Origin: Arthrobacter sp. ES3-54
GTDB lineage: Bacteria > Actinomycetota > Actinomycetes > Actinomycetales > Micrococcaceae
DNA length: 64,000 bases
Assembly: GCF_029504395.1 (NCBI RefSeq)
Contig: NZ_JAQFIF010000015.1
Location: 18,828-82,827 of the forward strand
Direction of reading: 5' to 3'
The notes under the pieces are model-generated. The model was given only the letters and a program-made list of their open reading frames with translations, had not been told where the DNA came from and searched no databases. Numbering within the stretch: position 1 is the stretch's first letter; the number at the start of each line of letters is the position of its first letter. This document shows, piece after piece, positions 36,676 through 44,567 of the stretch. The translations under genes and the position numbers were made by a program.

Positions 36676-37452
36676 GTGGTTTCCCTTCAGCTCGGTGGCC
36701 GGACTGTGGTGGTCACGGGCGCGGGCCAGGGCCAGGGCGCTGCCGAGGCGCGCATGCTGGTGGAGTCCGGGGCCCGTGTCATCGCCACAGACCTGTCGGC
36801 GGACGTGCCTGCTGAGTTGGCTGCTGTGCCCTCGAGTTCCGCCGGCGCGCTGGTGTACCGGCAGCTTGATGTCGCCGATGCTTCCGGCTGGGCAGATCTA
36901 GCTTCCTGGATCGAGTCCCATGGGTGGCAGGTGGACGGGCTGGTCAACAATGCAGGCATCACCCAGCGCAGCCGGTTGCTGGATGCCTCCATAGCTGACC
37001 TTCAGCGCGTCTATGAAGTCAATGTCGCCGGAAGCCTGCTGGGGATCCAGGCGCTCTCACCCCTGCTGGGCAGTGCCGCATCCATCGTCAATGTCGGTTC
37101 CGTCGCAGGCCTGACCGCGCACTATCCGGTGGCCTACACCGCCAGCAAGTGGGCGTTGCGGGGACTCTCGCAGGTGGCAGCCATGGAACTCGGCCCGCGG
37201 GGGATCCGCGTTAATACTGTCCATCCGGGCTTCATCGAAACGCCCATGACGGCGAGCGCTAAGCCCGAATTCAGGCAGGCGACCATGGCCGAGATCCCGC
37301 TGGGGCGCACTGGAAGCGTGGAGGAGGTGGCCGGCGTCGTGTTGTTCCTCCTCAGCCCGCTCTCTTCATTTGTGACCGGTGCCGAGATCCCGGTGGACGG
37401 CGGCCAGTCAGGCCACGGCGGAGCAAAATCTGTCTCCGACGCCATGCGCTGA
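36676..37452 (+). CDS. short-chain dehydrogenase/reductase (plus-strand operon)
   Basis: A 258-residue classical SDR. VVVTGAGQGQGAAEARMLVESGA is the cofactor-binding TGxxxGxG motif, LVNNAGI the central NNAG, and VGSVAG...YTASKWALRG holds the catalytic Ser and YxxxK. It starts at GTG 36676, one base after the preceding stop. It ends the operon and converges on another SDR gene 18 bases away. NAD(H) versus NADP(H) preference is not certain, although the Asp at the end of beta2 (ATDLSAD) favours NAD. Confidence 0.88.
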   Translation: MVSLQLGGRTVVVTGAGQGQGAAEARMLVESGARVIATDLSADVPAELAAVPSSSAGALVYRQLDVADASGWADLASWIESHGWQVDGLVNNAGITQRSRLLDASIADLQRVYEVNVAGSLLGIQALSPLLGSAASIVNVGSVAGLTAHYPVAYTASKWALRGLSQVAAMELGPRGIRVNTVHPGFIETPMTASAKPEFRQATMAEIPLGRTGSVEEVAGVVLFLLSPLSSFVTGAEIPVDGGQSGHGGAKSVSDAMR

Positions 37453-37470
37453 CGTGGCGCACGATTCCAA

Positions 37471-38253
37471 CTAGCCCGGCAGCACCGCCGACCAGCCGCC
37501 GTCGACCATCAGGTTGGCGCCCGTCACGTATGACGCTTCGTCGGAGGCAAGGAACAGAGCGCATTTGGCCACTTCTTCCGGCGTGCCGATCCGGCCCAGC
37601 GGGATGCTGCCGGCGATGGACCGCATGGGGTGGTCGGCGGCCAGGAGGTTGCCCTCGGTGGCGGCGGTGCGGATCATTCCGGGGCTGACAGCGTTAACGC
37701 GCAGTCCATAGGGAGCTCCTTCGGCCGCGAGCTGCTTAGTCATGGCCACCACGGCTCCCTTCGCGGCAGTGTGGGCAAGCCGGCCGTTGGTCATGGAACC
37801 GGTAACTCCCGCCGTGGATCCCACCAGCACGACGGCGGCGTCCCGCACTTGGATCAGTTGTGGCCAGAAGTATTTGACCGGCAGGAAGACCACATCCATC
37901 TCGTGTTCAACATTCCACTTCCAGTCGGCAAACGTGAGCTGCTCCACCGGGGCGAAGCGGGTGACCGCCGCGTTGGCATAGAGGATGTGAACCGGGCCCT
38001 GGTTTGCGGCTACGTCCTGCGCCCATGCCGCCACAGCGGTCTCGTCGGTGAGGTCAACCCGGCTGCTGCTCATCCGGCCCCCGGCTGCGGTGACCTTGTG
38101 GACGGTGGCCGCGGCGCCGTCGTCGTCCATGTCGCAGCCCACCACCACGGCGCCCGCCTCGGCGAAGGCGAGCGCCGCCGCCCTGCCCTGGCCGCTGGCC
38201 GTTCCGGTGATGACGGCGGTTTTGCCGGCCAAGCGCTGGCTGGAGACAGGCAT
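37471..38253 (-). CDS. SDR-family oxidoreductase with His in place of the catalytic Tyr
   Basis: A 260-residue SDR with AVITGTASGQGRAAALAFAEAGA (cofactor site), DMDDDGAA (Asp for NAD), ILYANAAVT in place of NNAG, VLVGSTAGVTGS (catalytic Ser), and LAHTAAKGAVVAMTKQLA, in which His stands where the YxxxK tyrosine should be. The Lys is kept. Such AHxxxK variants occur in other SDR subgroups, so it may still be active. It ends with GANLMVDGGWSAVLPG, the same tail type seen in the dispersed SDR remnants. It follows the LysR gene in the same direction. Confidence 0.85.
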   Translation of the reverse strand: MPVSSQRLAGKTAVITGTASGQGRAAALAFAEAGAVVVGCDMDDDGAAATVHKVTAAGGRMSSSRVDLTDETAVAAWAQDVAANQGPVHILYANAAVTRFAPVEQLTFADWKWNVEHEMDVVFLPVKYFWPQLIQVRDAAVVLVGSTAGVTGSMTNGRLAHTAAKGAVVAMTKQLAAEGAPYGLRVNAVSPGMIRTAATEGNLLAADHPMRSIAGSIPLGRIGTPEEVAKCALFLASDEASYVTGANLMVDGGWSAVLPG

Positions 38254-38324
38254 AGGGGTCCCTTCGAAAGTGCGTTCCTTCGACTCTCGCAGGAATGGCC
38301 CGGACGGGGAACGGCGCTTTGGCT

Positions 38325-39287
38325 CTAGGTGGTATCCGCCGCGTGGATAGTCACGGGGTGGGCGGTGACGGGGAAAAGTTCGTGCAGCCGCGAACAGGCC
38401 CGCTGGACCACAGAACGCAGCCAGACGCTGGCAGGGTCCTCTGCCTGGGACGGGTGCCAGTACATCGCTTCCACGAGGGATGCTTCAGCGCCTTCGGAGA
38501 ACCCCAGCACAACGATGTCCGCGCCGCGTTGAGCCCGTGCTGCCAGCATCCCGGGGACGAGCGCCACGAGGTCTGTCCCTTCCACCAGGAGTGGCAGGGA
38601 CAGGAACCCGGCCACCACAGCCGCCACGCGGCGCTGAATACCTCGCGATTCGAACAGCTTGTCCGCTGGGGTGCTGATTCCCTCACCGAAATAGCCGACG
38701 GCGTGGGGAACAGTGGCCAGGTCCTCCACAGTGAGCCGGGGCTGCTGGAGCAGGGGATTTCCGGTGTCAGCCACAGCAACGAAGCTGTCCCGGAACAGCT
38801 GCTTGCTGGCTCCCTGCATCTGGTACCCCGTGGGCCCGACGAGCAGGTCGATTTTTGAGTAGTCAGCCATCTGGCCCTGGATCCCGGACTTGGCTGTGGG
38901 AACGAAATCCACCGACACCCCGGGGGCCTCCTCGCGCAGGATCCCCCGCAGCGGCCCCACGATCAGCGCCGCCGCGTAGTCCGAGGCTGCGATGATGAAT
39001 TCCCGCTCGCTCGTGGCGGCGTCGAAGCCGGACCGTACGCGCGTGGCCCGCTGGATGTGAAGCATGGCTTCATCAACCAGCGGGACCAGGGACTGTGCGA
39101 AGGGCGTGAGGTCATAGGTGCGGCCGTTCCGCACCAGGAGTTCGTCGTCGAAATGGCGCCGGAGCCTGGCCATGGCGGCGCTGGTGGCTGGCTGGCTGAG
39201 CTGGAGCCTCTCGGCTGCCCGGGAGATGTTCCGCAGTTCCAGCAGGACCTGCAGCTGGGGCAGCAGGTTGAGGTCCAGGTTCTTCAT
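38325..39287 (-). CDS. LysR-family regulator, NodD-like (first copy)
   Basis: A 320-residue LysR protein starting MKNLDLNLLPQLQVLLELRNISRAAERLQLSQPATSAAMARLRRHF, the winged helix-turn-helix, followed by a two-lobe effector domain (EREFIIAASDYAAALIVGPLRGIL). The LDLNLL start and the A-S/A-RLR pattern are those of the NodD/SyrM-like branch, several members of which sense phenolics. It resembles the LysR at 58593 across the DNA-binding domain. It lies between the GMC oxidase gene and the SDR gene, and is a plausible regulator of the aromatic operon. Confidence 0.93.
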   Translation of the reverse strand: MKNLDLNLLPQLQVLLELRNISRAAERLQLSQPATSAAMARLRRHFDDELLVRNGRTYDLTPFAQSLVPLVDEAMLHIQRATRVRSGFDAATSEREFIIAASDYAAALIVGPLRGILREEAPGVSVDFVPTAKSGIQGQMADYSKIDLLVGPTGYQMQGASKQLFRDSFVAVADTGNPLLQQPRLTVEDLATVPHAVGYFGEGISTPADKLFESRGIQRRVAAVVAGFLSLPLLVEGTDLVALVPGMLAARAQRGADIVVLGFSEGAEASLVEAMYWHPSQAEDPASVWLRSVVQRACSRLHELFPVTAHPVTIHAADTT

Positions 39288-39362
39288 ACCCACAGGTTAT
39301 CCGTGCCTCGAGGTCAGCCCAGCCACAGCTGGCGGCCGTCCGAGCCCCAACGAGCAGCTGAC

Positions 39363-40940
39363 CTAGGCGCCCTCCGAACCAAGCTTCTCAGCAACCTTCC
39401 GGGCACCGCGGACCGCGATGGCCACGCTCATCAGCGTGGGATTCATGGCCGTTGCCGTCGGAATGAGCGCATTTCCGCCCACTACCAGATTGTCGTAGCC
39501 CCACACGCGCGACCACGGGTCCGCCACCGAGCTGCCGTCGTCGGTTTCACCCATGCGCATGGTGCCCTGGTAGTGCAGGCTCGAGCCGTTCGGCATGAGC
39601 CGGGGCTCGGCAACGAAGGCGCCAAGGGCCTTGCCGGCACGCCGCAGCCGCTCGGTTGCCTCGGCGATTTCCGCGTTTTCCCGCTCGGTGAGCGCGTACT
39701 CGATGGTCATGTTGGGGAATCCCCTGTAGTCCGGCTCATTGTCGTCGAAGATGACGGCATCCTCGTAGCGCGGGTGCTTGCGCATGCCGTAGCCCATGTT
39801 GACGTAGCCCCAGCGGTTCTCGGAGTACGGGGTTCCCGGCTCCATCGGGAACGGCGTGGTCTCGGTGTACATCACCTGGACGGAGAAGGGGTGCTCCGGC
39901 TCTGAGAACGGGATGCGGTTGACCGCCGCGACGGGGTCTGCCGGGTTCAGTGCGCGCCGGGCCAGCTCGGCCTTGAGGTCCTCTTCGGTGGCGTACCGCC
40001 CCATCTTTTCGGCGTCCAGCGCCACCGTGGAGATGACCACGGGATGCTCGGTCAGGTAGTGACCCAGCGCCTTCGGCCGCACGCCGGATGCCCAGAGGAG
40101 CTGCGGGGAGCGGAAGGCATCCCCGGCCACCACAACGATGTCCGCTGCCACGAATGACTTCTCCCCGGTGCGGAGGTCCTCGGCGGTGACACCGGTGACC
40201 CGGTGTCCGTCCAGTTCCACGCGGCGGACCAGGGTGAGGTCACGGAGTTCGAACTGCTTCGAGACCAGGCTGTCCTTATCGATCAGCGGTCCGAGGACGA
40301 CGTCGGCCCCCGCCCAGCGCACGGACCCGTCGGGCTGCGGGTCCCCGGCAACCGGAAGGGTGCCCACGCCGTACCCATCCGGCAGCTCCGCGCCGAACTC
40401 TTCATCGAGGAGGGTCCGAATGGCCTCACCAACGGCGGAGTCGGCAAACGCTGCGCTGTGGACGTGCAGCAGCTGCTTCGCGTCCTCAATCAGCCTTTCC
40501 CATTCGTCGCCCGCTATGAAGGGGATCTTTTCACTGAAGGCGGGCGACGGCGTCGCGCAGGTCCAGTGCGCACCTTGGCCACCCACGTTGGTGGCCGCAG
40601 CCGCGGCCGGGAAGGATGACGCGTGGGCGGAGCCTGCGCCGCCGAAGTCCAGAAGGTGGGTGCCTTGACGGGCGGTGAACATGCCCTCGGTTACGGTGGC
40701 TGCGGGGATGCCGAGCGACTCCCGATAGGCACCGGCCTGCGGCCCCTGCGACATCTCGCGCGCACGCGCCTTCTCGGCTGGGTCGGGGATATTGCGGACG
40801 CTTTCGCCGGGAACCTCCGTAAGCCGCGGTCCGGCTTCGAACATCACCACCCGGGCGTTCGGGACCTGCTCGAGGAGCACCCGCGCATAGGTGGAGCCGA
40901 TGGGCCCGCTGCCGACGATGGCGATAGTTGGGTTGGACAT
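39363..40940 (-). CDS. GMC-family glycoside 3-oxidase-like flavoprotein (CarA/G3Ox type, copy 1)
   Basis: A 525-residue FAD oxidoreductase. AIVGSGPIGSTYARVLLEQVP is the dinucleotide site and NVGGQGAHWTCATPSP a typical FAD loop. The C-terminal block SLHYQGTMRMG (His456) and PTATAMNPTLMSVAIAVRG (Asn500) supply the predicted catalytic His-Asn pair. This arrangement, without the HRMG histidine of pyranose 2-oxidase, is that of bacterial C-glycoside 3-oxidases. It would oxidise the C3 hydroxyl of a glycosyl residue and so prime the C-glycosidic bond for elimination. AAAGGAG precedes the ATG at 40940, 16 bases downstream of an MFS transporter gene, so the two form an operon. It resembles the copy at 52708-54267 in layout and motifs. 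Confidence 0.85.
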   Translation of the reverse strand: MSNPTIAIVGSGPIGSTYARVLLEQVPNARVVMFEAGPRLTEVPGESVRNIPDPAEKARAREMSQGPQAGAYRESLGIPAATVTEGMFTARQGTHLLDFGGAGSAHASSFPAAAAATNVGGQGAHWTCATPSPAFSEKIPFIAGDEWERLIEDAKQLLHVHSAAFADSAVGEAIRTLLDEEFGAELPDGYGVGTLPVAGDPQPDGSVRWAGADVVLGPLIDKDSLVSKQFELRDLTLVRRVELDGHRVTGVTAEDLRTGEKSFVAADIVVVAGDAFRSPQLLWASGVRPKALGHYLTEHPVVISTVALDAEKMGRYATEEDLKAELARRALNPADPVAAVNRIPFSEPEHPFSVQVMYTETTPFPMEPGTPYSENRWGYVNMGYGMRKHPRYEDAVIFDDNEPDYRGFPNMTIEYALTERENAEIAEATERLRRAGKALGAFVAEPRLMPNGSSLHYQGTMRMGETDDGSSVADPWSRVWGYDNLVVGGNALIPTATAMNPTLMSVAIAVRGARKVAEKLGSEGA

Positions 40941-40956
40941 GATGTCTCCTTTGAAA

Positions 40957-42453
40957 TCAGGCCGAAAGGGATTCGGAAGTTGTTTGCGAAGCGAGAACGG
41001 GTTCGTCAGAGAGGCGCCCGTGCGGAAGCAGAACCGCCGCGACGATTCCCACGGCGTACGTGGCCGCCAAGGCAATAAAGATGGGTGTGAAGACTGAGCC
41101 GTAGATCTGAGCCACGCTGGCCTGGACTGCCGGCGCGGCCCCTTGGACCAGCTTCGGGGTCAGGGTGGAAGCGTCCAGGCCCGCCGGCAAAAGGGCCGCC
41201 ACGCCGAAGCCGATCACCCCGCCGATAATCGCCGTCGCCACTGTTGACCCCACCTGCCGCACCAGGTTGATGGTCGCGGTGATGGTGCCGGTCTGGCTGG
41301 CCGGAGCAGCTCCCTGGACCACTGCGACGATCAGGCTCATGAACGCGCCGGTGCCCATCCCAACAGCGGCCATAACGATCATGGGAACCCATAGCGGAAG
41401 CCCGGCGGGCAGCATCGCCATCACAAAAAGTCCGGCGGCCCCCAACGATGTTCCCAGGATGGGGAAGATCCGGTACCGCCCTGTCCGGCTGGCCAGCCAT
41501 CCGGTGAGCAGGTTGCTGGTCAGCATGCCGAACACGGTTGCGATGGGCACGAGCCCGGACACGGTGGCGGTTGTCTGGTACGCCATTTGGAAGTACGTGG
41601 GCAAATAGGCGGTGATGGAGAAGAGGCCGACGCCGATAATCGCCGAGAGTGCGGTGCCTGCCGCGATGGTCCGGTTGGCGAAGAAATGCAGGGGGACGAT
41701 GGGTTCGGGTGCGCGGCGCTCAACAAAGTAGAAGGCAACAAAGCCCAGAATGCTGACCGCGAGCGCGGCAGCGGTGGCAGGGCCTGCGCTCCGTTCTGCG
41801 GCCCAGGTGGCGGCGAGGACAAGGGCCACCAGTGCAGCGGTAAAAACAGCTGCCCCGGCAACGTCGAAGTGGCGGGGCATGGGGCCAGGCTCCAAGTGGG
41901 GAACGGCAACCAGGGCAAGGGCCAGGGCTGCAGCGCCCACCGGGATGTTGATCCAGAAAACCCACTGCCAGCCCCAGTAATCGGTGATGGCGCCACCGAG
42001 AACGGGGCCAACCAGGACCGCGATGGGGAAAGCTGCGCCAATGATGGCCATGTAGCGCGGACGTTCCCGCTGCGAGGTGACCCTGGCGATGATGGTCTGC
42101 GACATTAGCTGCAGGCCCGCGGAGCTCATCCCCTGCAGGACGCGCGCGGCGATAAGCCATGCCATGTCCTGGGAGAACCCGCAGGCCAGGGAGGCAGCCA
42201 GGAACATCACCAGCGAACCGAGGAAGATCCGGCGGGCTCCCAGGACATCACCTAGTTTGCCGAGCACCGGCAGTAGCACTGTGCTCGCGAGGGTGTACCC
42301 CACAACAACCCAGCTCATGAGCTTCAGAGCGCCCAGCTCACCCGCAACCGTGGCCAGGGACGTGGACACCACGGTGTGGTCCAGGGCGCCGAGGAAGGAA
42401 ACCGTGAGCAGGGAGATAACAAGGAGACGGAGTCTCAAAGGTGAAAGTGGCAT
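40957..42453 (-). CDS. MFS transporter, DHA2 (14-helix) type
   Basis: A 498-residue membrane protein with about 14 hydrophobic segments. Motifs include LGKLGDVLGARRIFLGSLV (motif A), RVLQGMSSAGLQLMSQTIIARV, and GPVLGGAITDYWGWQWVFWINIPVGA (motif C region), characteristic of the DHA2 proton-driven drug/metabolite family. It is co-transcribed with the GMC oxidase downstream (16-base gap). It could import a glycoside or export an aglycone; the sequence does not decide. Confidence 0.92.
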   Translation of the reverse strand: MPLSPLRLRLLVISLLTVSFLGALDHTVVSTSLATVAGELGALKLMSWVVVGYTLASTVLLPVLGKLGDVLGARRIFLGSLVMFLAASLACGFSQDMAWLIAARVLQGMSSAGLQLMSQTIIARVTSQRERPRYMAIIGAAFPIAVLVGPVLGGAITDYWGWQWVFWINIPVGAAALALALVAVPHLEPGPMPRHFDVAGAAVFTAALVALVLAATWAAERSAGPATAAALAVSILGFVAFYFVERRAPEPIVPLHFFANRTIAAGTALSAIIGVGLFSITAYLPTYFQMAYQTTATVSGLVPIATVFGMLTSNLLTGWLASRTGRYRIFPILGTSLGAAGLFVMAMLPAGLPLWVPMIVMAAVGMGTGAFMSLIVAVVQGAAPASQTGTITATINLVRQVGSTVATAIIGGVIGFGVAALLPAGLDASTLTPKLVQGAAPAVQASVAQIYGSVFTPIFIALAATYAVGIVAAVLLPHGRLSDEPVLASQTTSESLSA

Positions 42454-42572
42454 AGTGATCTACCCGAACGATCGGGCCGTCGACGCGACGTGTTGTGCCT
42501 CCGGCGCGCCATCACGACGGAGAACGGGTTCGGAAGGAACCCCGGCGCCGTTACCCATACTACCCCACTTTA

Positions 42573-42585
42573 GTTGGAAAACAAC
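42573..42585. promoter_or_regulatory. candidate operator upstream of the MFS-oxidase operon
   Basis: GTTGGAAAACAAC, an inverted repeat with a 5-base centre, sits in an AT-rich spot within the 172-base gap between the MFS start and the gene at 42626. It is 120 bases upstream of the MFS ATG. No second copy was noted, so the call is weak. Confidence 0.3.
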
Positions 42586-42625
42586 AAAAGAATGCGTGGA
42601 TTAGACGTCCATGGCGGGCACCCCC

Positions 42626-43423
42626 TCATGCAGCAAGCAAGGCGCGCGTGAGGATCATGTCCTCGAGCAGCTCCTCCAGTTCCGTTCCAGGCTGACCCGA
42701 AGAACGCGCCTCGATGGCCCGGCGCAGCGCCAGGCGGGGTGATGATTCATAGCGCTCCGGAGCCCTGAGTGTCCCGTGCTCAGTTGACGTCTCCAGCCGC
42801 GTCAGCCCGGCCGGCTGGTCCACGGTGACTTCGGTGCGCACCTCGCCGAGGGCCAGCACCTGGAGCAGTCCGCCGGCATGAAGGCCCGCCGCCGCCGTCG
42901 CCCCAAGGGTGACGGGTATTGCCCCGCCGGCAGATCCCCCTGAATCCAGCAGAGCAATCCTGGCTTGCGCCGTGGCAATGCACACCGGGAGCGTCAACGG
43001 GCCCTGGACCAGGGACCGCGCCCAGCCCAAGCCGTCGCGGATTACCGCTTCAAGGCCTGCCGCGGGGGCAGCACACTCGACGGTGATGATCCGGGCAGGG
43101 CTGTCTCGTCTTGCCCGGACCGCATCGGCAACAACATCGGGGCGCAGGCGCGGGCGCTCAACGATGACCGGGATGTCACCGGGCCATGGGTAGGCTCCGA
43201 TTCCTTTCTGCGGGAGCACAGCAGGGTCCGCAATCACCACTGCCGCCGCTCCCCCGGCCCGGGCGGCCAGCATGCCCTGCCACCAATCGCCGGATCCAGG
43301 CACCACAGCCACCGCCCCACTTACGTCATCGGTGAGTGCAGCACTGACGGGAAGCTCGGCGACAGCCGCGACATAGGAAGGTAACGCCGTGAAGATGCCG
43401 CGCCCTAGATCTGCTGAACTCAC
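42626..43423 (-). CDS. hypothetical protein coupled to a Gfo/Idh dehydrogenase
   Basis: A 265-residue soluble protein that I do not recognise. It alternates Val/Ala-rich strands with short helices (VAVVPGSGDWWQGMLAARAGGAAAVVIADP, then IPVIVERPRLRPDVV), which suggests an alpha/beta fold in the first 150 residues. The C-terminal tail is charged and helical (PRLALRRAIEARSSGQPGTELEELLEDMI). No signal or membrane segment is present. Its start overlaps the upstream Gfo/Idh gene by 4 bases, so the two proteins are probably made together and may work as partners. Confidence 0.7.
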   Translation of the reverse strand: MSSADLGRGIFTALPSYVAAVAELPVSAALTDDVSGAVAVVPGSGDWWQGMLAARAGGAAAVVIADPAVLPQKGIGAYPWPGDIPVIVERPRLRPDVVADAVRARRDSPARIITVECAAPAAGLEAVIRDGLGWARSLVQGPLTLPVCIATAQARIALLDSGGSAGGAIPVTLGATAAAGLHAGGLLQVLALGEVRTEVTVDQPAGLTRLETSTEHGTLRAPERYESSPRLALRRAIEARSSGQPGTELEELLEDMILTRALLAA

Positions 43424-44463
43424 TGCGACACCCCTTCAAGAACTTTCGCTGCGGCAGCATCGGCCAGGTCGATTGCAAAATGCGAGTCAGCCAGCAGTTC
43501 GTCGTACTCCACAGGGGCCCCGCCTTCAAGGAGTGAGGCAAGCAGGCGCCACTCAGCCATATAGCCGTCTTCCGGATCCCGCCTGTACTCCGTCCACTGC
43601 CCGTCCGCGCTTCGCACTCGGGTGGCCGCGCTTCCGGCATGGACAAAGGCGGGCGGGAAATTCACCTCGATGCGGTCGTGGGAGGTGGCGATACTCATCC
43701 TCCAGAGGGCATCCGGTCCTTCCGGAAGCATGGTAAGCGCCAACTGGACCAGGATTCCGCCGGCCCGATACCCCACAAGGTAGCCGATTGGCGGAGCGAC
43801 CCGCGCGTAGACAACCTCGTCGATGCCTGGCGCGATGTCCCTCACGGCCGGAAGATCATGGATCGCAAGACCGGTCAGCAGCTGCCGCAGGACGCTGGCC
43901 GCAACCGCAGGACTGTCGAGGTCCAGGCGTCCCCGCCGGACGGCCTGGAAAGGGCCACCCTCGGCGACCAGCCGGTGGTACCTGTCATTCGGCGGGAGCG
44001 CCAGCGTCACGGAGATCGCCTGTACCCGGCCCGCGAGGGCCACAAGATGATGCTTGGCCCGTCCCCACGCGGCGTCAAACAGGTGGTTCGTCCCCACCAG
44101 AAGAACCGTTCCTGCGACCCGGCAGGCAGAGATGACTTCATCGGCTTCTTCCCTGCTGGTGGCCAACGGCTTCTCGCAAAAGATGGCGGGCTTCCCCGCG
44201 GCTACAGCCGCCAGGATTTGGCGGGCATGTTCAGCGGGCGGGCTGCATATGGCCGCCAGATGGACAGCCGGGTCCGCAAGCAGGTCCGCCTCCCCCACCG
44301 ACCACCGGGCATCAAGCCTTTCGGCCAGGCCCTGGGCGCGCCCACTTCCCGCATCGGCAATGTGCACCACCTTGAACAGCTCCGCCAGCCGCCCCAGCAC
44401 CGGCAGATGCAGGGCCGCGACGCCCGGCCCGGCTCCAAGAAGTCCTACATTCCAAGGCATCAT
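43420..44463 (-). CDS. Gfo/Idh/MocA-family NAD(P)-dependent oxidoreductase
   Basis: A 347-residue dehydrogenase. WNVGLLGAGPGVAALHLPVLG is the Rossmann site (GxGxxxx variant), and AIFCEKPLATSREEADEVI contains the conserved EKP lysine. The C-terminal substrate domain follows. Members act on sugars, inositols and keto-sugars. The neighbourhood suggests reduction of a 3-keto-sugar released from C-glycosides. A strong GGAGG ribosome site precedes the ATG at 44463. It is divergent from the ROK regulator. Confidence 0.88.
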   Translation of the reverse strand: MMPWNVGLLGAGPGVAALHLPVLGRLAELFKVVHIADAGSGRAQGLAERLDARWSVGEADLLADPAVHLAAICSPPAEHARQILAAVAAGKPAIFCEKPLATSREEADEVISACRVAGTVLLVGTNHLFDAAWGRAKHHLVALAGRVQAISVTLALPPNDRYHRLVAEGGPFQAVRRGRLDLDSPAVAASVLRQLLTGLAIHDLPAVRDIAPGIDEVVYARVAPPIGYLVGYRAGGILVQLALTMLPEGPDALWRMSIATSHDRIEVNFPPAFVHAGSAATRVRSADGQWTEYRRDPEDGYMAEWRLLASLLEGGAPVEYDELLADSHFAIDLADAAAAKVLEGVSQ

Positions 44464-44482
44464 TGCCTCCCCCTCTTTTGTC

Positions 44483-44497
44483 CTTATTGTTCATAAG
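44483..44497. promoter_or_regulatory. CATAAGT-type operator candidate in the Gfo/Idh-ROK divergent region
   Basis: CTTAT-TGTTC-ATAAG is an inverted repeat in the 104-base divergent promoter region and includes CATAAGTA (44492-44499). The CATAAGT string recurs in the control regions near 46.3 and 58.4 kb and within coding sequence at 52.7 kb. The ROK protein transcribed from here is a candidate binder. Confidence 0.5.
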
Positions 44498-44567
44498 TAC
44501 GGAAATATCTGGCTATAGTCGCTTTCAACCCCACCTTAGTCCCCTGCTATGTGTGAGAATTGTGATC

